Of a stretch of DNA of 64,000 nt, positions 26,265 to 41,300 are shown piece after piece. Each line of letters starts with the position of its first letter. Position 1 is the stretch's first letter. The position numbers and the translations under genes are program-made. Source of the DNA: UBA5429 sp942493315 (GTDB taxonomy: Bacteria > Bacteroidota > Bacteroidia > Bacteroidales > WCHB1-69); NCBI GenBank assembly GCA_942493315.1, contig OW818690.1, positions 3,224,001 through 3,288,000 of the forward strand. The letters run 5' to 3'. A model generated the notes under the pieces. That model was not told the DNA's origin. It searched no databases and saw only the letters and a list, made by a program, of their open reading frames with translations.

Positions 26265-26272
26265 TATCTTTG
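26265..26272 (+). promoter_or_regulatory. Candidate -7 box for the giant surface protein gene
   Basis: TATCTTTG fits TANNTTTG, giving a leader of about 80 nt to the ATG at 26361. The 271-bp gap 26090-26360 is otherwise AT-rich and holds no ORF that I can support. No -33 TTG at canonical spacing is evident, so the promoter may need an activator. Confidence 0.45.
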
Positions 26273-26360
26273 CAGACTTAATCAATTTTAAATAAAATGT
26301 ATATATTTACCTGAAATACAAATATATACGACAATAATTAATGATATAATCTTTATACTT

Positions 26361-29300
26361 ATGAAACAATTTTTCCTATCATTTAAATGGATACTTCTAT
26401 TATTCATTTTTTTAATTAATATGTTCTCTTTTGGTCAAAATGTTAAGGATCGTGTTTTGGAGACCAATAAATATAGGGTTGGAATTACAACAGGTTCATT
26501 TTTGCCGGAGGTATCCAAAGAAAATGATTTCATAATTTCTGAACAATCATTTGAAGGTAAAAATTTCAGATTAATTCAATTTTGGGAGATCCCTTCTGAA
26601 AATATTCGCAAAGAATGGGAAGAGAGAGGCTTGATACTATCCGATTATTTACCAAATTATATCTATTTTGTAATTATAGATGAACAATTTGATTTAAGTA
26701 GTATTCAGGATAAAATCAGATCTGTCATAAAAATTGATGCAAAATTTAAAGTGGAAAATAATCTGTTCAGAAATGGATTTAAGAAGGAAGATATCGGTTC
26801 TGACAATAGCATATCTTTAACATTATCATATTATAAATCGATCTCTTTTAATTCAATATCTCAAGATTTGTTACAAAGAGGGATCAAAATTAAAAAGCAT
26901 GATGAAACAACACGACAAATTAGTGTAACTTTAGATCTATCACTATACGAATTACTCATTACATTACCCTACATACAATTTATTGAAAAAGAGGCGAAGG
27001 AGCCAGTTTTAGAGGGATCAAATCATAGGAATTCAACTGGTAGATCAAATTATTTGAATACCGGTTATAATGGTTTAAATTATAATGGAACAGGAGTTGT
27101 CGTTTCTGTAGCAGAAGGTGGAACTGTAGATTCACTTTTAGATATTAAGGGAAGGTTTATGGAATTTGTAACAGATGTTCCAAGTAGTCATAAAATATTT
27201 GTATCACAATCAGTAGGTGGTGGAGGAAATATTGATCCATCTGACCGCAATAATGCATGGGGAACAACCATATTAAGTTTGGAAGCCTATCCAGATTATT
27301 CTGCATTTTATACCTCTCATCAATTGAGATATATTAACCATTCTTATGGTGAAACATCTCCATCAGGTGGGTATAACTCAACAAGTAGGGCACATGATTT
27401 GAGAATTGCATCAATACCAAACCAATTAGTTGTCTACTCTTCAGGTAATTCCGGAGCAGTAACAGGCTATGCTCCTTATGATTTTACAGAAGTAAAATGG
27501 GCAAACATAACTGGTGGAATGAAAATGAATAAAAATATGTTAACGATTGGGGGATTAATTCCGACGGATGAATTGAATGGATCTAGTAGTAGAGGGCCCA
27601 TGTATGATGGTCGCATCATCCCGCAATTAGTAATTGAGGGGATTGAAGGAACGTCTTTAGCTGCACCAAAAGTAACAGGCATTTTAGCCATATTAGCTCA
27701 AGTATATAAGGAAAAAAATGGTGGAATTGAACCTCAATCTACTTTATTAAGAGCCATTTTGATGAACACTGCTGATGATTTAGAAAATCCGGGACCAGAT
27801 TTCAGAACAGGGTACGGTAGAGTGAATGTAAGAAGAGCGTACCATACCATAAATGATGCACAATATTTATCTAGTTCAATATCTAATGGGAGTACAAATC
27901 AACACAATTTAACTATTCCCTCAAATGTAAAACAAGTACGTGTTCTGATTGTATGGGCAGACCCAGCATCTGCTGTAAATGCGAATCCAGCTATAATAAA
28001 CAACATTAACTTGTCATTAAAATCACCTACAAATACAACCTATAATCCTTGGGTTTTGGACCATAGTCCTTCATTAGCAGCATTAAGTTCTGTTGCTACA
28101 AGAGGAATTGACAGTATCAACACCATAGAACAAGTTACTGTTGACAATCCAATTTCGGGAAATTGGACTATTGAAGTGAATGGATTTCAAATCCCTTCAG
28201 GGCCTCAAAGTTATTATATTACCTATGAGTTTTTATACGATGAACTCCATTTTATGTATCCATTAAAAGGTGATAAACTCATTCCGGGAGAGAGTTATCA
28301 GTTAAAATGGGATAGTTATGGATCTGATCAACCCTTTAAACTCGAATATCAAATTGATGGTGGAAGTTGGGTTCCCATCACTAATAATTATGATGCTTTA
28401 AAAAGGAATTATCAGTGGATTGCTCCCACAGTTGCGGGGATTAAACCCATTAAATTCAGAGTTCAAAGAGGAACATTAATTTCTGAAAGTGATGACAACT
28501 ATATTGGAAGTACTCCAGAAGATTTTAGAATTGTAAAAGCATGCAGTGATACTGTTATTCTAGGATGGTCAATAGTTCCAAACGCCACTTCATACAAAGT
28601 ATATAAAGTTGGTAGTCAATACTTTGAAGAAGTTACAACCAATATCACATATAACTCAAACGGAGCCATTTTAACCGGGCAAAGCAATAGTAATAAAGAA
28701 TATTATGCAGTATCTGCACTATCCGGGACTTATGAAAGTCAGAAAACATTTTCAATAAAAAAAGAAGCAGGTGATTATAATTGTTTTAGTATATCATGGA
28801 CTGGTCTAGTCTCTACAGATTGGTTTAACACTGACAATTGGAGTACCTCAATTTTGCCAACAAGTAGTGATAATGTCATTATTCCATCGACGGCACCAAA
28901 TCAACCAAAAATTGAAGCGAGTGGCGCAACATGTAGTAATATTACGATTGGTACAGGGGCATCATTAACAATGAGTTCAACTAATTCCTATACATTTTCA
29001 ATTCATGGTGATTTTATAAACAACGGAACATTTATACCTGGGGTTGATACTGTTGCTTTTATAGGAAATAATGTATATCAAGAAGTATCAGGTGCTTCAA
29101 CTTCGAATTTTTATTATTTGAAACTTGATAAAGGAAGTATAAACAATGTGTTGAATATTAAATCAACAATAACCCTTTCAGGAACGGTTGATCCATTAAG
29201 GTTAACATCAGGCACATTTAAACTATCCAATAGTTCAACTACAATCACAGGGTTAACAACAACTGGTGGTGGATCATTGTCTTCAAGTAAAAGAATTTGG

Positions 29301-32300
29301 ATAACGGAAGGGACTTTTAATAGTTTTGAAAGTATGACACTTAATGCTGGAGAATTAAAAATATCTGGAGGAGTATTTAATGTTGGACCTACATCCGATC
29401 ATAAATTTATCCAATGGTTAAACAACGGTAAAATTATAGTTTCAGGTGGACAATTAAACATCTCAGGTGGATTTTATGGGAATGTCACTTCTTCATCCGG
29501 AACTGTTCAAATAACAGGAGGTGAGATCACAGTTGTTTCAGGGCAAAACGGATATAATAGGCCTTCATTTGAAATTCAAACCAATTGTTCATTCACTTTT
29601 TCTGATGGAACAATCATTGTGAGAAGAAGAGGAACTACTGGAGCAATTTATGATTTAAATATCAACTCCTCAACAGCTTCAATAACTGGTGGTACATTTC
29701 AAATTGGAAATAGTACAACACCAGCAAGTCAAATTATCAGAATAAACAGTATTGTTCCCATTTATAATTTGGTTGTAAACTCGTATAATGCACCAGTTAC
29801 TCAAATAGATAGTAATAACTTAATGGTAATAAATAATGTTACTTTACAAAATGCATCAAAGATTGCTCTTACTGGTAAAACATTAAGTGTTGGAGGGAGT
29901 TGGATTAATAATGGAGGTAGTTTTGCAACACCTAATACTGGAACAATAATGTTTAATGGGTTAGCAAATCAAACCATTGGAGGGACAACTACAACCCTAT
30001 TTAAGGATGTAGTCATAAACAATGAAAATGGAGTTTCTCTCAATGACAATCTTGATTGTAGTATTGATGGAACATTAACATTAACCTATGGTGTGATCAA
30101 CACAAACTCAAATAAATTGATTATTACATCAAATGGAAATGTGCAACGAACTCAGGGACATATATTTGGAAATCTTCAAAAAACGATTTCAACAGGAAGT
30201 GGTATTATAAAAACATTTGAGTTAGGAGATGCTGGTATTACTAATTATACTCCTGTAACATTAACATTTGACAATGTAACACAAAGTGGCACTTTAATTG
30301 CCAAGACAACCCATCAAAATCATTCCAATATATCCAGTTCAGATTTAAATCCTCTAAAAAGTATCACAAGATATTGGTCGCTAAACAATACAAATATCCA
30401 ATTTGATCAATACAGTGCCCATTTTAATTACTTAAACGAAGACATTTTAGCAGGAACCAATTTAACGACACTTAAATGTGGAAAGTATAACAGTTCATGG
30501 AGTTATCCAATTATTGGCACTACCAGTTTAAATGAAATAGAAATAATCAATCAAACGGGGTTTAGTGATTTCCAATTTGGAAATTTCAAATGCACCCCAT
30601 CAGACAATACCACATCGACAACCAACTTCACCGCTTGTAACAGTTATGCATGGAACGGTCAGACGTATACCACTTCCGGAACCTACACCTACAATACTAC
30701 CAACTATTTAGGATGCGACTCCACAGCAACATTGAACTTAACGATCAATAATAGCACCACATCGACAACCAACATCACTGCTTGTAACAGTTATGCTTGG
30801 AATGGTCAGACTTATACCACTTCGGGAACTTACACTCACAACACTACTAACTATCTCGGATGCGATTCTACAGCAACGTTGAACTTAACCATCAACAATA
30901 GCACCACATCGTCAACCAACCACACCGCTTGTAACAGTTATGCATGGAACGGAACAACCTATACCACTTCAGGAACCTACACTTTCAACACAACTAATGC
31001 CAAAGGATGCGATTCTGTGGCAACATTGAACTTAACAATCAATAACAGCACCACATCGACTACCAACATCACCGCTTGTAACAGTTACACATGGAACGGA
31101 ACAACCTATACCACTTCAGGAACCTACACTTTCAACACAACTAATGCCAAAGGATGCGATTCTGTGGCAACATTGAACTTAACAATCAATAACAGCACCA
31201 CATCGACTACCAACATCACCGCTTGTAACAGTTACACATGGAACGGAACAACCTACACCACTTCGGGAACTTACACTCACAACACTACTAACTATCTCGG
31301 TTGCGATTCTACTGCAACATTGAACTTAACAATCAATAACAGCACCACATCGATTACCTACATCACCGCTTGCAACAGTTATGCATGGAACGGAACAACT
31401 TACACCACTTCAGGAACCTACACTTTCAACACTACCAACTATTTAGGATGCGATTCTGTGGCAACATTGAACTTGACAATCAATAACAGCACCACTTCAA
31501 CTACCAACCACACCGCTTGTAACAGTTATGCATGGAACGGAACAACTTACACCACCTCAGGAACCTACACATATAACACTACCAACTATTTAGGATGCGA
31601 TTCTGTGGCAACATTGAACTTAATAATCAATAATAGCACCACATCGACAACCAACTTCACCGCTTGTAATAGTTACACATGGAACGGAACAACCTACACC
31701 ACTTCAGGAACCTACACCTACAACACTACCAACTATTTAGGATGCGATTCTACTGCAACATTGAACTTAACAATCAATAACAGCACCACATCGACAACCA
31801 ACATCTCCGCTTGTAACAGTTATGCATGGAACGGTCAGACGTATACCACTTCCGGAACCTACACCTACAATACTACCAACTATTTAGGATGCGACTCCAC
31901 AGCAACATTGAACTTAACGATCAATAATAGCACCACATCGACAACCAACATCACTGCTTGTAACAGTTATGCTTGGAATGGTCAGACTTATACCACTTCG
32001 GGAACTTACACTCACAACACTACTAACTATCTCGGATGCGATTCTACAGCAACATTGAACTTGACCATCAACAACAGCACCACTTCTACAACCAACATCA
32101 CCGCTTGTAACAGTTATGTATGGAATGGAACAACCTATACCACTTCCGGAACCTACACTTTCAACACCATCAACTATTTAGGATGCGATTCTACAGCAAC
32201 ATTGAACTTAACCATCAACAACAGCACAACATCGACAACCAACGTAACCGCTTGTAACAGTTATGCATGGAACGGTCAGACTTACACCACTTCAGGAACT

Positions 32301-35300
32301 TACACTTTCAACACCACCAACTATTTAGGTTGCGATTCCACTGCTACTTTGAACTTAACGATCAACAACAGCACCACTTCAACTACCAACATCACCGCTT
32401 GTAACAGCTATTTGTGGAACGGAATAACCTACACCACTTCCGGAACTTATACTCACAACACCACCAACTATTTAGGGTGCGATTCAACTGCAACATTGAA
32501 CTTAACAATCAATAACAGCACAACATCGACAACCAACGTAACCGCTTGTAACAGTTATGCATGGAACGGTCAGACTTACACCACTTCAGGAACTTACACT
32601 TTCAACACCACCAACTATTTAGGTTGCGATTCCACTGCTACTTTGAACTTAACGATCAACAACAGCACCACTTCAACTACCAACATCACCGCTTGTAACA
32701 GCTATTTGTGGAACGGAATAACCTACACCACTTCCGGAACTTATACTCACAACACCACCAACTATTTAGGATGCGATTCCACAGCAACATTGAACTTGAC
32801 CATCAACAACAGCACCACTTCTACAACCAACATCACAGCTTGTAACAGTTATAGTTGGAACGGTCAGACCTATACCACCTCTGGAACTTACACTTTCAAC
32901 ACTACCAACTATCTCGGTTGCGATTCCACCGCAACATTGAACTTGACCATCAACAACAGCACCACTTCTACTACCAACATCACTGCTTGTAATAGTTATG
33001 CATGGAACGGAATAACCTACACCACTTCCGGAACTTACACTTTCAACACGACCAACTATTTAGGTTGCGATTCTACTGCAACATTGAACTTAACAATCAA
33101 TAACAGCACCACTTCGATTACCAACGTAACCGCTTGTAACAGTTACACATGGAACGGAACAACCTACACCACTTCAGGAACCTACACCTACAACACTACC
33201 AACTATCTCGGATGCGACTCAACAGCAACATTGAACTTAACGATCAATAACAGCACCACTTCTACTACCAACATAACCGCTTGTAAGAGTTATAGTTGGA
33301 ACGGTCAGACCTATACCACTTCAGGAACCTACACTTACAACACCACCAACTATCTCGGATGCGACTCAACAGCAACATTGAACTTAACGATCAACTACAG
33401 CACCACATCGACAACCAACATCACCGCTTGTAACAGTTATGCATGGAACGGAACAACCTATACCACTTCCGGAACTTACACTTTCAACACGACCAACTAT
33501 TTAGGATGTGATTCCACCGCAACATTGAACTTGACCATCAACAACAGCACCACTTCTACAACCAACATCACCGCTTGTAACAGTTATGTATGGAATGGAA
33601 CAACCTATACCACTTCCGGAACCTACACTTTCAACACCATCAACTATTTAGGATGCGATTCTACAGCAACATTGAACTTAACCATCAACAACAGCACAAC
33701 ATCGACAACCAACATCACCGCTTGTAACAGTTACACTTGGAATGGAACAACCTACACCACTTCCGGAACTTACACCTACAACACTTCCAACTATCTCGGA
33801 TGCGATTCTGTGGCAACTTTAAACTTAACGATCAATAACAGCACCACTTCGACAACCAACATCACCGCTTGTAACAGTTATAGTTGGAACGGTCAGACCT
33901 ATACCACTTCAGGAACCTACACTTACAACACCACCAACTATCTCGGTTGTGATTCTGTGGCAACATTGAACTTAACGATCAATAACAGCACCACATCGAC
34001 AACCAACGTAACCGCTTGTAACAGTTATGCATGGAACGGAACAACTTACACCACTTCCGGAACCTACACTTACAACACCACCAACTATCTCGGTTGCGAT
34101 TCCACAGCAACGTTGAACTTGACTATCAACAATAGCACCACATCGTCAACCAACATCACCGCTTGTAATAGTTATGCATGGAACGGAACAACCTATACCA
34201 CTTCAGGAACTTATACTTTCAGCAGTACCAATGCAAAAGGTTGCGACTCCACTGCAACTTTGAACTTGACCATCAATAACAGCACAACATCGACAACCAA
34301 CCACACCGCTTGTAACAGCTATTTGTGGAACGGAATAACCTACACCACTTCCGGAACTTATACTCACAACACCACCAACTATTTAGGGTGCGATTCAACT
34401 GCTACTTTGAACTTAACGATCAATAATAGCACCACATCAACTACCAACATCACCGCTTGTAACAGTTATGCATGGAACGGAACAACCTATACCACTTCCG
34501 GAACTTACACTTTCAACACGACCAACTATTTAGGATGTGATTCCACCGCAACATTGAACTTGACCATCAACAACAGCACCACTTCTACAACCAACATCAC
34601 CGCTTGTAACAGTTATGTATGGAATGGAACAACCTATACCACTTCCGGAACCTACACTTTCAACACCATCAACTATTTAGGATGCGATTCTACTGCTACT
34701 TTGAACTTAACGATCAATAACAGCACCACATCGACAACCAACATTACCGCTTGCCATAGTTACAGTTGGAACGGAACAACCTATACCACCTCAGGAACTT
34801 ACACTTTCAACACGACCAACTATCACGGTTGCGATTCTGTGGCAACTTTGAACTTAACCATCAATAACAGCACCACATCTACAACCAACATCTCCGCTTG
34901 TAACAGTTATGCATGGAACGGTCAGACCTATACCACTTCAGGAACCTACACTTACAACACCACCAACTATCTCGGTTGTGATTCTGTGGCAACATTGAAC
35001 TTAACGATCAATAACAGCACCACATCTACAACCAACGTAACTGCTTGCAACAGTTATGCATGGAACGGAACAACCTATACCACTTCCGGAACCTACACTT
35101 TCAACACGACCAACTATTTAGGTTGCGATTCCACTGCAACTTTGAACTTAACCATCAATAACAGCACCACATCGACAACCAACATCACCGCTTGTAACAG
35201 TTATGCTTGGAATGGAACAACCTATACCACTTCCGGTACTTATTCTTTCAATACAACAAACTATTTAGGGTGCGATTCTGTAGCCACACTGAACTTAGTG

Positions 35301-38300
35301 ATCAACAGCAGCACGACATCGACAACCAACATCACCGCTTGTAACAGTTATGCATGGAACGGAACAACCTACACCACTTCAGGAACTTATACTTACAACA
35401 CTACCAACTATTTAGGGTGCGACTCCACAGCAACTTTGAACTTAACCATCAACAACAGCACCACATCGACTAGCAACATAATTGCTTGTAACAGTTATGT
35501 ATGGAATGGAACAACCTATACCACTTCCGGAACATATACTTACAACACGACCAACTATCTCGGTTGCGATTCCACAGCAACATTGAACTTAATCATCAAT
35601 AACAGTACCACTTCAACAACCAACATTACCGCTTGTAACAGTTACACATGGAACGGTCAAACTTATACGACAACTGGAACCTACACTTACAACACCACCA
35701 ACTATTTAGGATGCGATTCAACTGCTACTTTGAACTTAACAATCAACAATAGCACCACATCGACAACCAACGTAACCGCTTGTAACAGTTATGCATGGAA
35801 CGGAACAACCTATACCACTTCCGGAACCTACACTTTCAACACGACCAACTATCTCGGTTGCGACTCAACAGCAACTTTGAACTTAATAATCAATAATAGC
35901 ACCACATCGACTACCAACATCACTACTTGTAACAGTTATGCATGGAATGGTCAGACCTATACCACCTCAGGAACTTACACCTACAACACTACTAACTATC
36001 TCGGTTGTGACTCCACAGCAACATTGAACTTGATAATCAATAACAGCACCACATCGTCAACCAACCACACTGCTTGTAACAGTTATGCATGGAACGGAAC
36101 AACCTATACAACCTCAGGAACTTACACTTTCAACACTACCAACTATTTAGGATGCGACTCCACTGCAACATTGTACTTAACGATCAACAACAGCACCACA
36201 TCGACTACCAACATCTACGCTTGTAACAGTTATACTTGGAATGGTCAGATCTACACTACTTCGGGAACATATACTTACAACACGACCAACTATCTCGGTT
36301 GCGATTCTGTGGCAACTTTGAACTTAACCATCAATAACAGCACCACATCGACAACCAACATCTACGCTTGTAACAGTTATGTATGGAATGGAACAACCTA
36401 TACCACTTCCGGAACCTACACTTTCAACACCATCAACTATTTAGGATGCGATTCTACAGCAACATTGAACTTAACCATCAACAACAGCACAACATCGACA
36501 ACCAACATCACCGCTTGTAACAGTTATGCATGGAACGGAACAACTTATACCACTTCAGGAACTTACACCTACAACACCACCAACTATCTCGGATGTGATT
36601 CTACTGCTACTTTGAACTTAACGATCAACAACAGCACCACATCAACTACTAACATCACAGCTTGTAACAGTTATGCTTGGAATGGAACAACCTATACCAC
36701 TTTCGGAACCTACACTTTCAACACTACCAACTATTTAGGGTGCGACTCCACTGCAACTTTGAACTTAACGATCAATAACAGCACTACATCGACAACCAAC
36801 ATCACCGCTTGCAACAGTTATGCTTGGAATGGTCAGACATATACCACTTCCGGAACTTATATTCACAACACCACCAACTATTTAGGTTGCGATTCTGTGG
36901 CAACTTTAAACTTGACCATCAACAACAGCACTACATCGACAACCAACATCACCGCTTGTAACAATTATGCATGGAACGGAACAACCTATACCACTTCCGG
37001 AACCTACACTTTCAACACGACCAACTATTTAGGTTGCGATTCCACTGCAACTTTGAACTTAACCATCAATAACAGCACCACATCGACAACCAACATCACC
37101 GCTTGTAACAGTTATGCTTGGAATGGAACAACCTATACCACTTCCGGTACTTATTCTTTCAATACAACAAACTATTTAGGGTGCGATTCTGTAGCCACAC
37201 TGAACTTAGTGATCAACAGCAGCACGACATCGACAACCAACATCACCGCTTGTAACAGTTATGCATGGAACGGAACAACCTACACCACTTCAGGAACTTA
37301 TACTTACAACACTACCAACTATTTAGGGTGCGATTCCACAGCAACTTTGAACTTAACGATCAATAAAACCACCACATCGACAACCAACGTAACCGCTTGC
37401 AACAGTTACGCATGGAACGGAACAACCTACACCACCTCAGGAACTTACACCTACAACACTTCCAACTATCTCGGATGCGATTCTGTGGCAACTTTAAACT
37501 TAACGATCAATAACAGCACCACTTCGACAACCAACATCACCGCTTGTAACAGTTATAGTTGGAACGGTCAGACCTATACCACTTCAGGAACCTACACTTA
37601 CAACACCACCAACTATCTCGGTTGCGATTCTACAGCAACTTTGTACTTGATAATCAATAACAACTCAACATCGACGATCAACGTAACCGCTTGCAACAGT
37701 TATGCTTGGAACGGTCAGACCTATACCACCTCAGGAACCTACACTTTCAACACTTCCAACTATCTCGGTTGCGATTCTACAGCAACTTTGTACTTGATAA
37801 TCAATAACAACTCAACATCGACAACCAACATCACCGCTTGTAACAGTTATGCATGGAACGGAACAACTTATACCACTTCAGGAACTTACACCTACAACAC
37901 CACCAACTATCTCGGATGTGATTCTACTGCTACTTTGAACTTAACGATCAACAACAGCACCACATCGACAACCAACCACACCGCTTGCAACAGTTATGCA
38001 TGGAATGGAACAACCTATTCAATTTCCGGAACTTACACTTTCAACACGACCAACTATCTCGGGTGCGATTCTACAGCAACTTTGAACTTAACAATCAATA
38101 ACAGCACCACTTCAACAACCAACATTACCGCTTGTAACAGTTACACATGGAACGGTCAAACTTATACGACAACTGGAACCTACACTTACAACACCACCAA
38201 CTATTTAGGATGCGATTCAACTGCTACTTTGAACTTAACAATCAACAATAGTACCACTTCAACAACCAACATTACCGCTTGCAATAGTTACGCATGGAAC

Positions 38301-41300
38301 GGAACAACCTATACCACTTCCGGAACCTACACCTACAACACCACAAACTATCTCGGATGCGATTCCACTGCAACATTGTACTTGATAATCAATAACAGCA
38401 CCACATCTACAACCAACCACACCGCTTGTAACAGTTATGCATGGAACGGAACAACCTACACCACTTCGGGAACATATACTTACAACACCACCAACTATCT
38501 CGGTTGCGATTCCACAGCAACATTGAACTTAATCATCAATAACAGTACCACTTCAACAACCAACATTACCGCTTGTAACAGTTACACATGGAACGGTCAA
38601 ACTTATACGACAACTGGAACCTACACTTACAACACCACCAACTATTTAGGATGCGATTCAACTGCTACTTTGAACTTAACAATCAACAATAGCACCACAT
38701 CGACAACCAACGTAACCGCTTGTAACAGTTATGCATGGAACGGAACAACTTACACCACTTCCGGAACCTACACTTTCAACACCATCAACTATTTAGGATG
38801 CGATTCTACAGCAACATTGAACTTAACCATCAACAACAGCACAACATCGACAACCAACATCACCGCTTGTAACAGTTATGCATGGAACGGAACAACTTAT
38901 ACCACTTCAGGAACTTACACCTACAACACCACCAACTATCTCGGATGTGATTCTACTGCTACTTTGAACTTAACGATCAACAACAGCACCACATCGACAA
39001 CCAACCACACCGCTTGCAACAGTTATGCATGGAATGGAACAACCTATTCAATTTCCGGAACTTACACTTTCAACACGACCAACTATCTCGGGTGCGATTC
39101 TACAGCAACTTTGAACTTAACAATCAATAACAGCACCACTTCAACAACCAACATTACCGCTTGTAACAGTTACACATGGAACGGTCAAACTTATACGACA
39201 ACTGGAACCTACACTTACAACACCACCAACTATTTAGGATGCGATTCTACTGCTACTTTGAACTTAACGATCAACAACAGCACCACATCGACAACCAACC
39301 ACACCGCTTGCAACAGTTATGCATGGAATGGAACAACCTATTCAATTTCCGGAACTTACACTTTCAACACGACCAACTATCTCGGGTGCGATTCTACAGC
39401 AACTTTGAACTTAACAATCAATAACAGCACCACTTCTACTACCAACATAACCGCTTGTAACAGTTATGCATGGAACGGAACAACCTACACCACTTCGGGA
39501 ACATATACTTACAACACGACCAACTATCTCGGATGCGACTCAACAGCAACATTGAACTTAACGATCAACTACAGCACCACATCGACAACCAACATCACCG
39601 CTTGTAACAGTTATGCATGGAACGGAACAACCTATACCACTTCCGGAACTTACACTTTCAACACGACCAACTATTTAGGATGTGATTCCACCGCAACATT
39701 GAACTTGACCATCAACAACAGCACCACTTCTACAACCAACATCACCGCTTGTAACAGTTATGTATGGAATGGAACAACCTATACCACTTCCGGAACCTAC
39801 ACTTTCAACACCATCAACTATTTAGGATGCGATTCTACAGCAACATTGAACTTAACCATCAACAACAGCACAACATCGACAACCAACATCACCGCTTGTA
39901 ACAGTTACACTTGGAATGGAACAACCTACACCACTTCCGGAACTTACACCTACAACACTTCCAACTATCTCGGATGCGATTCTGTGGCAACTTTAAACTT
40001 AACGATCAATAACAGCACCACTTCGACAACCAACATCACCGCTTGTAACAGTTATAGTTGGAACGGTCAGACCTATACCACTTCAGGAACCTACACTTAC
40101 AACACCACCAACTATCTCGGTTGTGATTCTGTGGCAACATTGAACTTAACGATCAATAACAGCACCACATCGACAACCAACGTAACCGCTTGTAACAGTT
40201 ATGCATGGAACGGAACAACTTACACCACTTCCGGAACCTACACTTACAACACCACCAACTATCTCGGTTGCGATTCCACAGCAACGTTGAACTTGACTAT
40301 CAACAATAGCACCACATCGTCAACCAACATCACCGCTTGTAATAGTTATGCATGGAACGGAACAACCTATACCACTTCAGGAACTTATACTTTCAGCAGT
40401 ACCAATGCAAAAGGTTGCGACTCCACTGCAACTTTGAACTTGACCATCAATAACAGCACAACATCGACAACCAACCACACCGCTTGTAACAGCTATTTGT
40501 GGAACGGAATAACCTACACCACTTCCGGAACTTATACTCACAACACCACCAACTATTTAGGGTGCGATTCAACTGCTACTTTGAACTTAACGATCAATAA
40601 TAGCACCACATCAACTACCAACATCACCGCTTGTAACAGTTATGCATGGAACGGAACAACCTATACCACTTCCGGAACTTACACTTTCAACACGACCAAC
40701 TATTTAGGATGTGATTCCACCGCAACATTGAACTTGACCATCAACAACAGCACCACTTCTACAACCAACATCACCGCTTGTAACAGTTATGTATGGAATG
40801 GAACAACCTATACCACTTCCGGAACCTACACTTTCAACACCATCAACTATTTAGGATGCGATTCTACTGCTACTTTGAACTTAACGATCAATAACAGCAC
40901 CACATCGACAACCAACATTACCGCTTGCCATAGTTACAGTTGGAACGGAACAACCTATACCACCTCAGGAACTTACACTTTCAACACGACCAACTATCAC
41001 GGTTGCGATTCTGTGGCAACTTTGAACTTAACCATCAATAACAGCACCACATCTACAACCAACATCTCCGCTTGTAACAGTTATGCATGGAACGGTCAGA
41101 CCTATACCACTTCAGGAACCTACACTTACAACACCACCAACTATCTCGGTTGTGATTCTGTGGCAACATTGAACTTAACGATCAATAACAGCACCACATC
41201 TACAACCAACGTAACTGCTTGCAACAGTTATGCATGGAACGGAACAACCTATACCACTTCCGGAACCTACACTTTCAACACGACCAACTATTTAGGTTGC

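Noticed and set aside
27240..27280. Trp300 as replacement of the catalytic histidine in the subtilase-like domain
   Set aside because: The NNAWGTT segment aligns better to the later GMAP region; the His-containing SSHKIF segment before GGGGNIDP fits the HGTH position, so the His is kept.
39176..39424. 82-codon Gln/His-rich ORF within the array
   Set aside because: It is an out-of-frame shadow of the 147-bp repeats.
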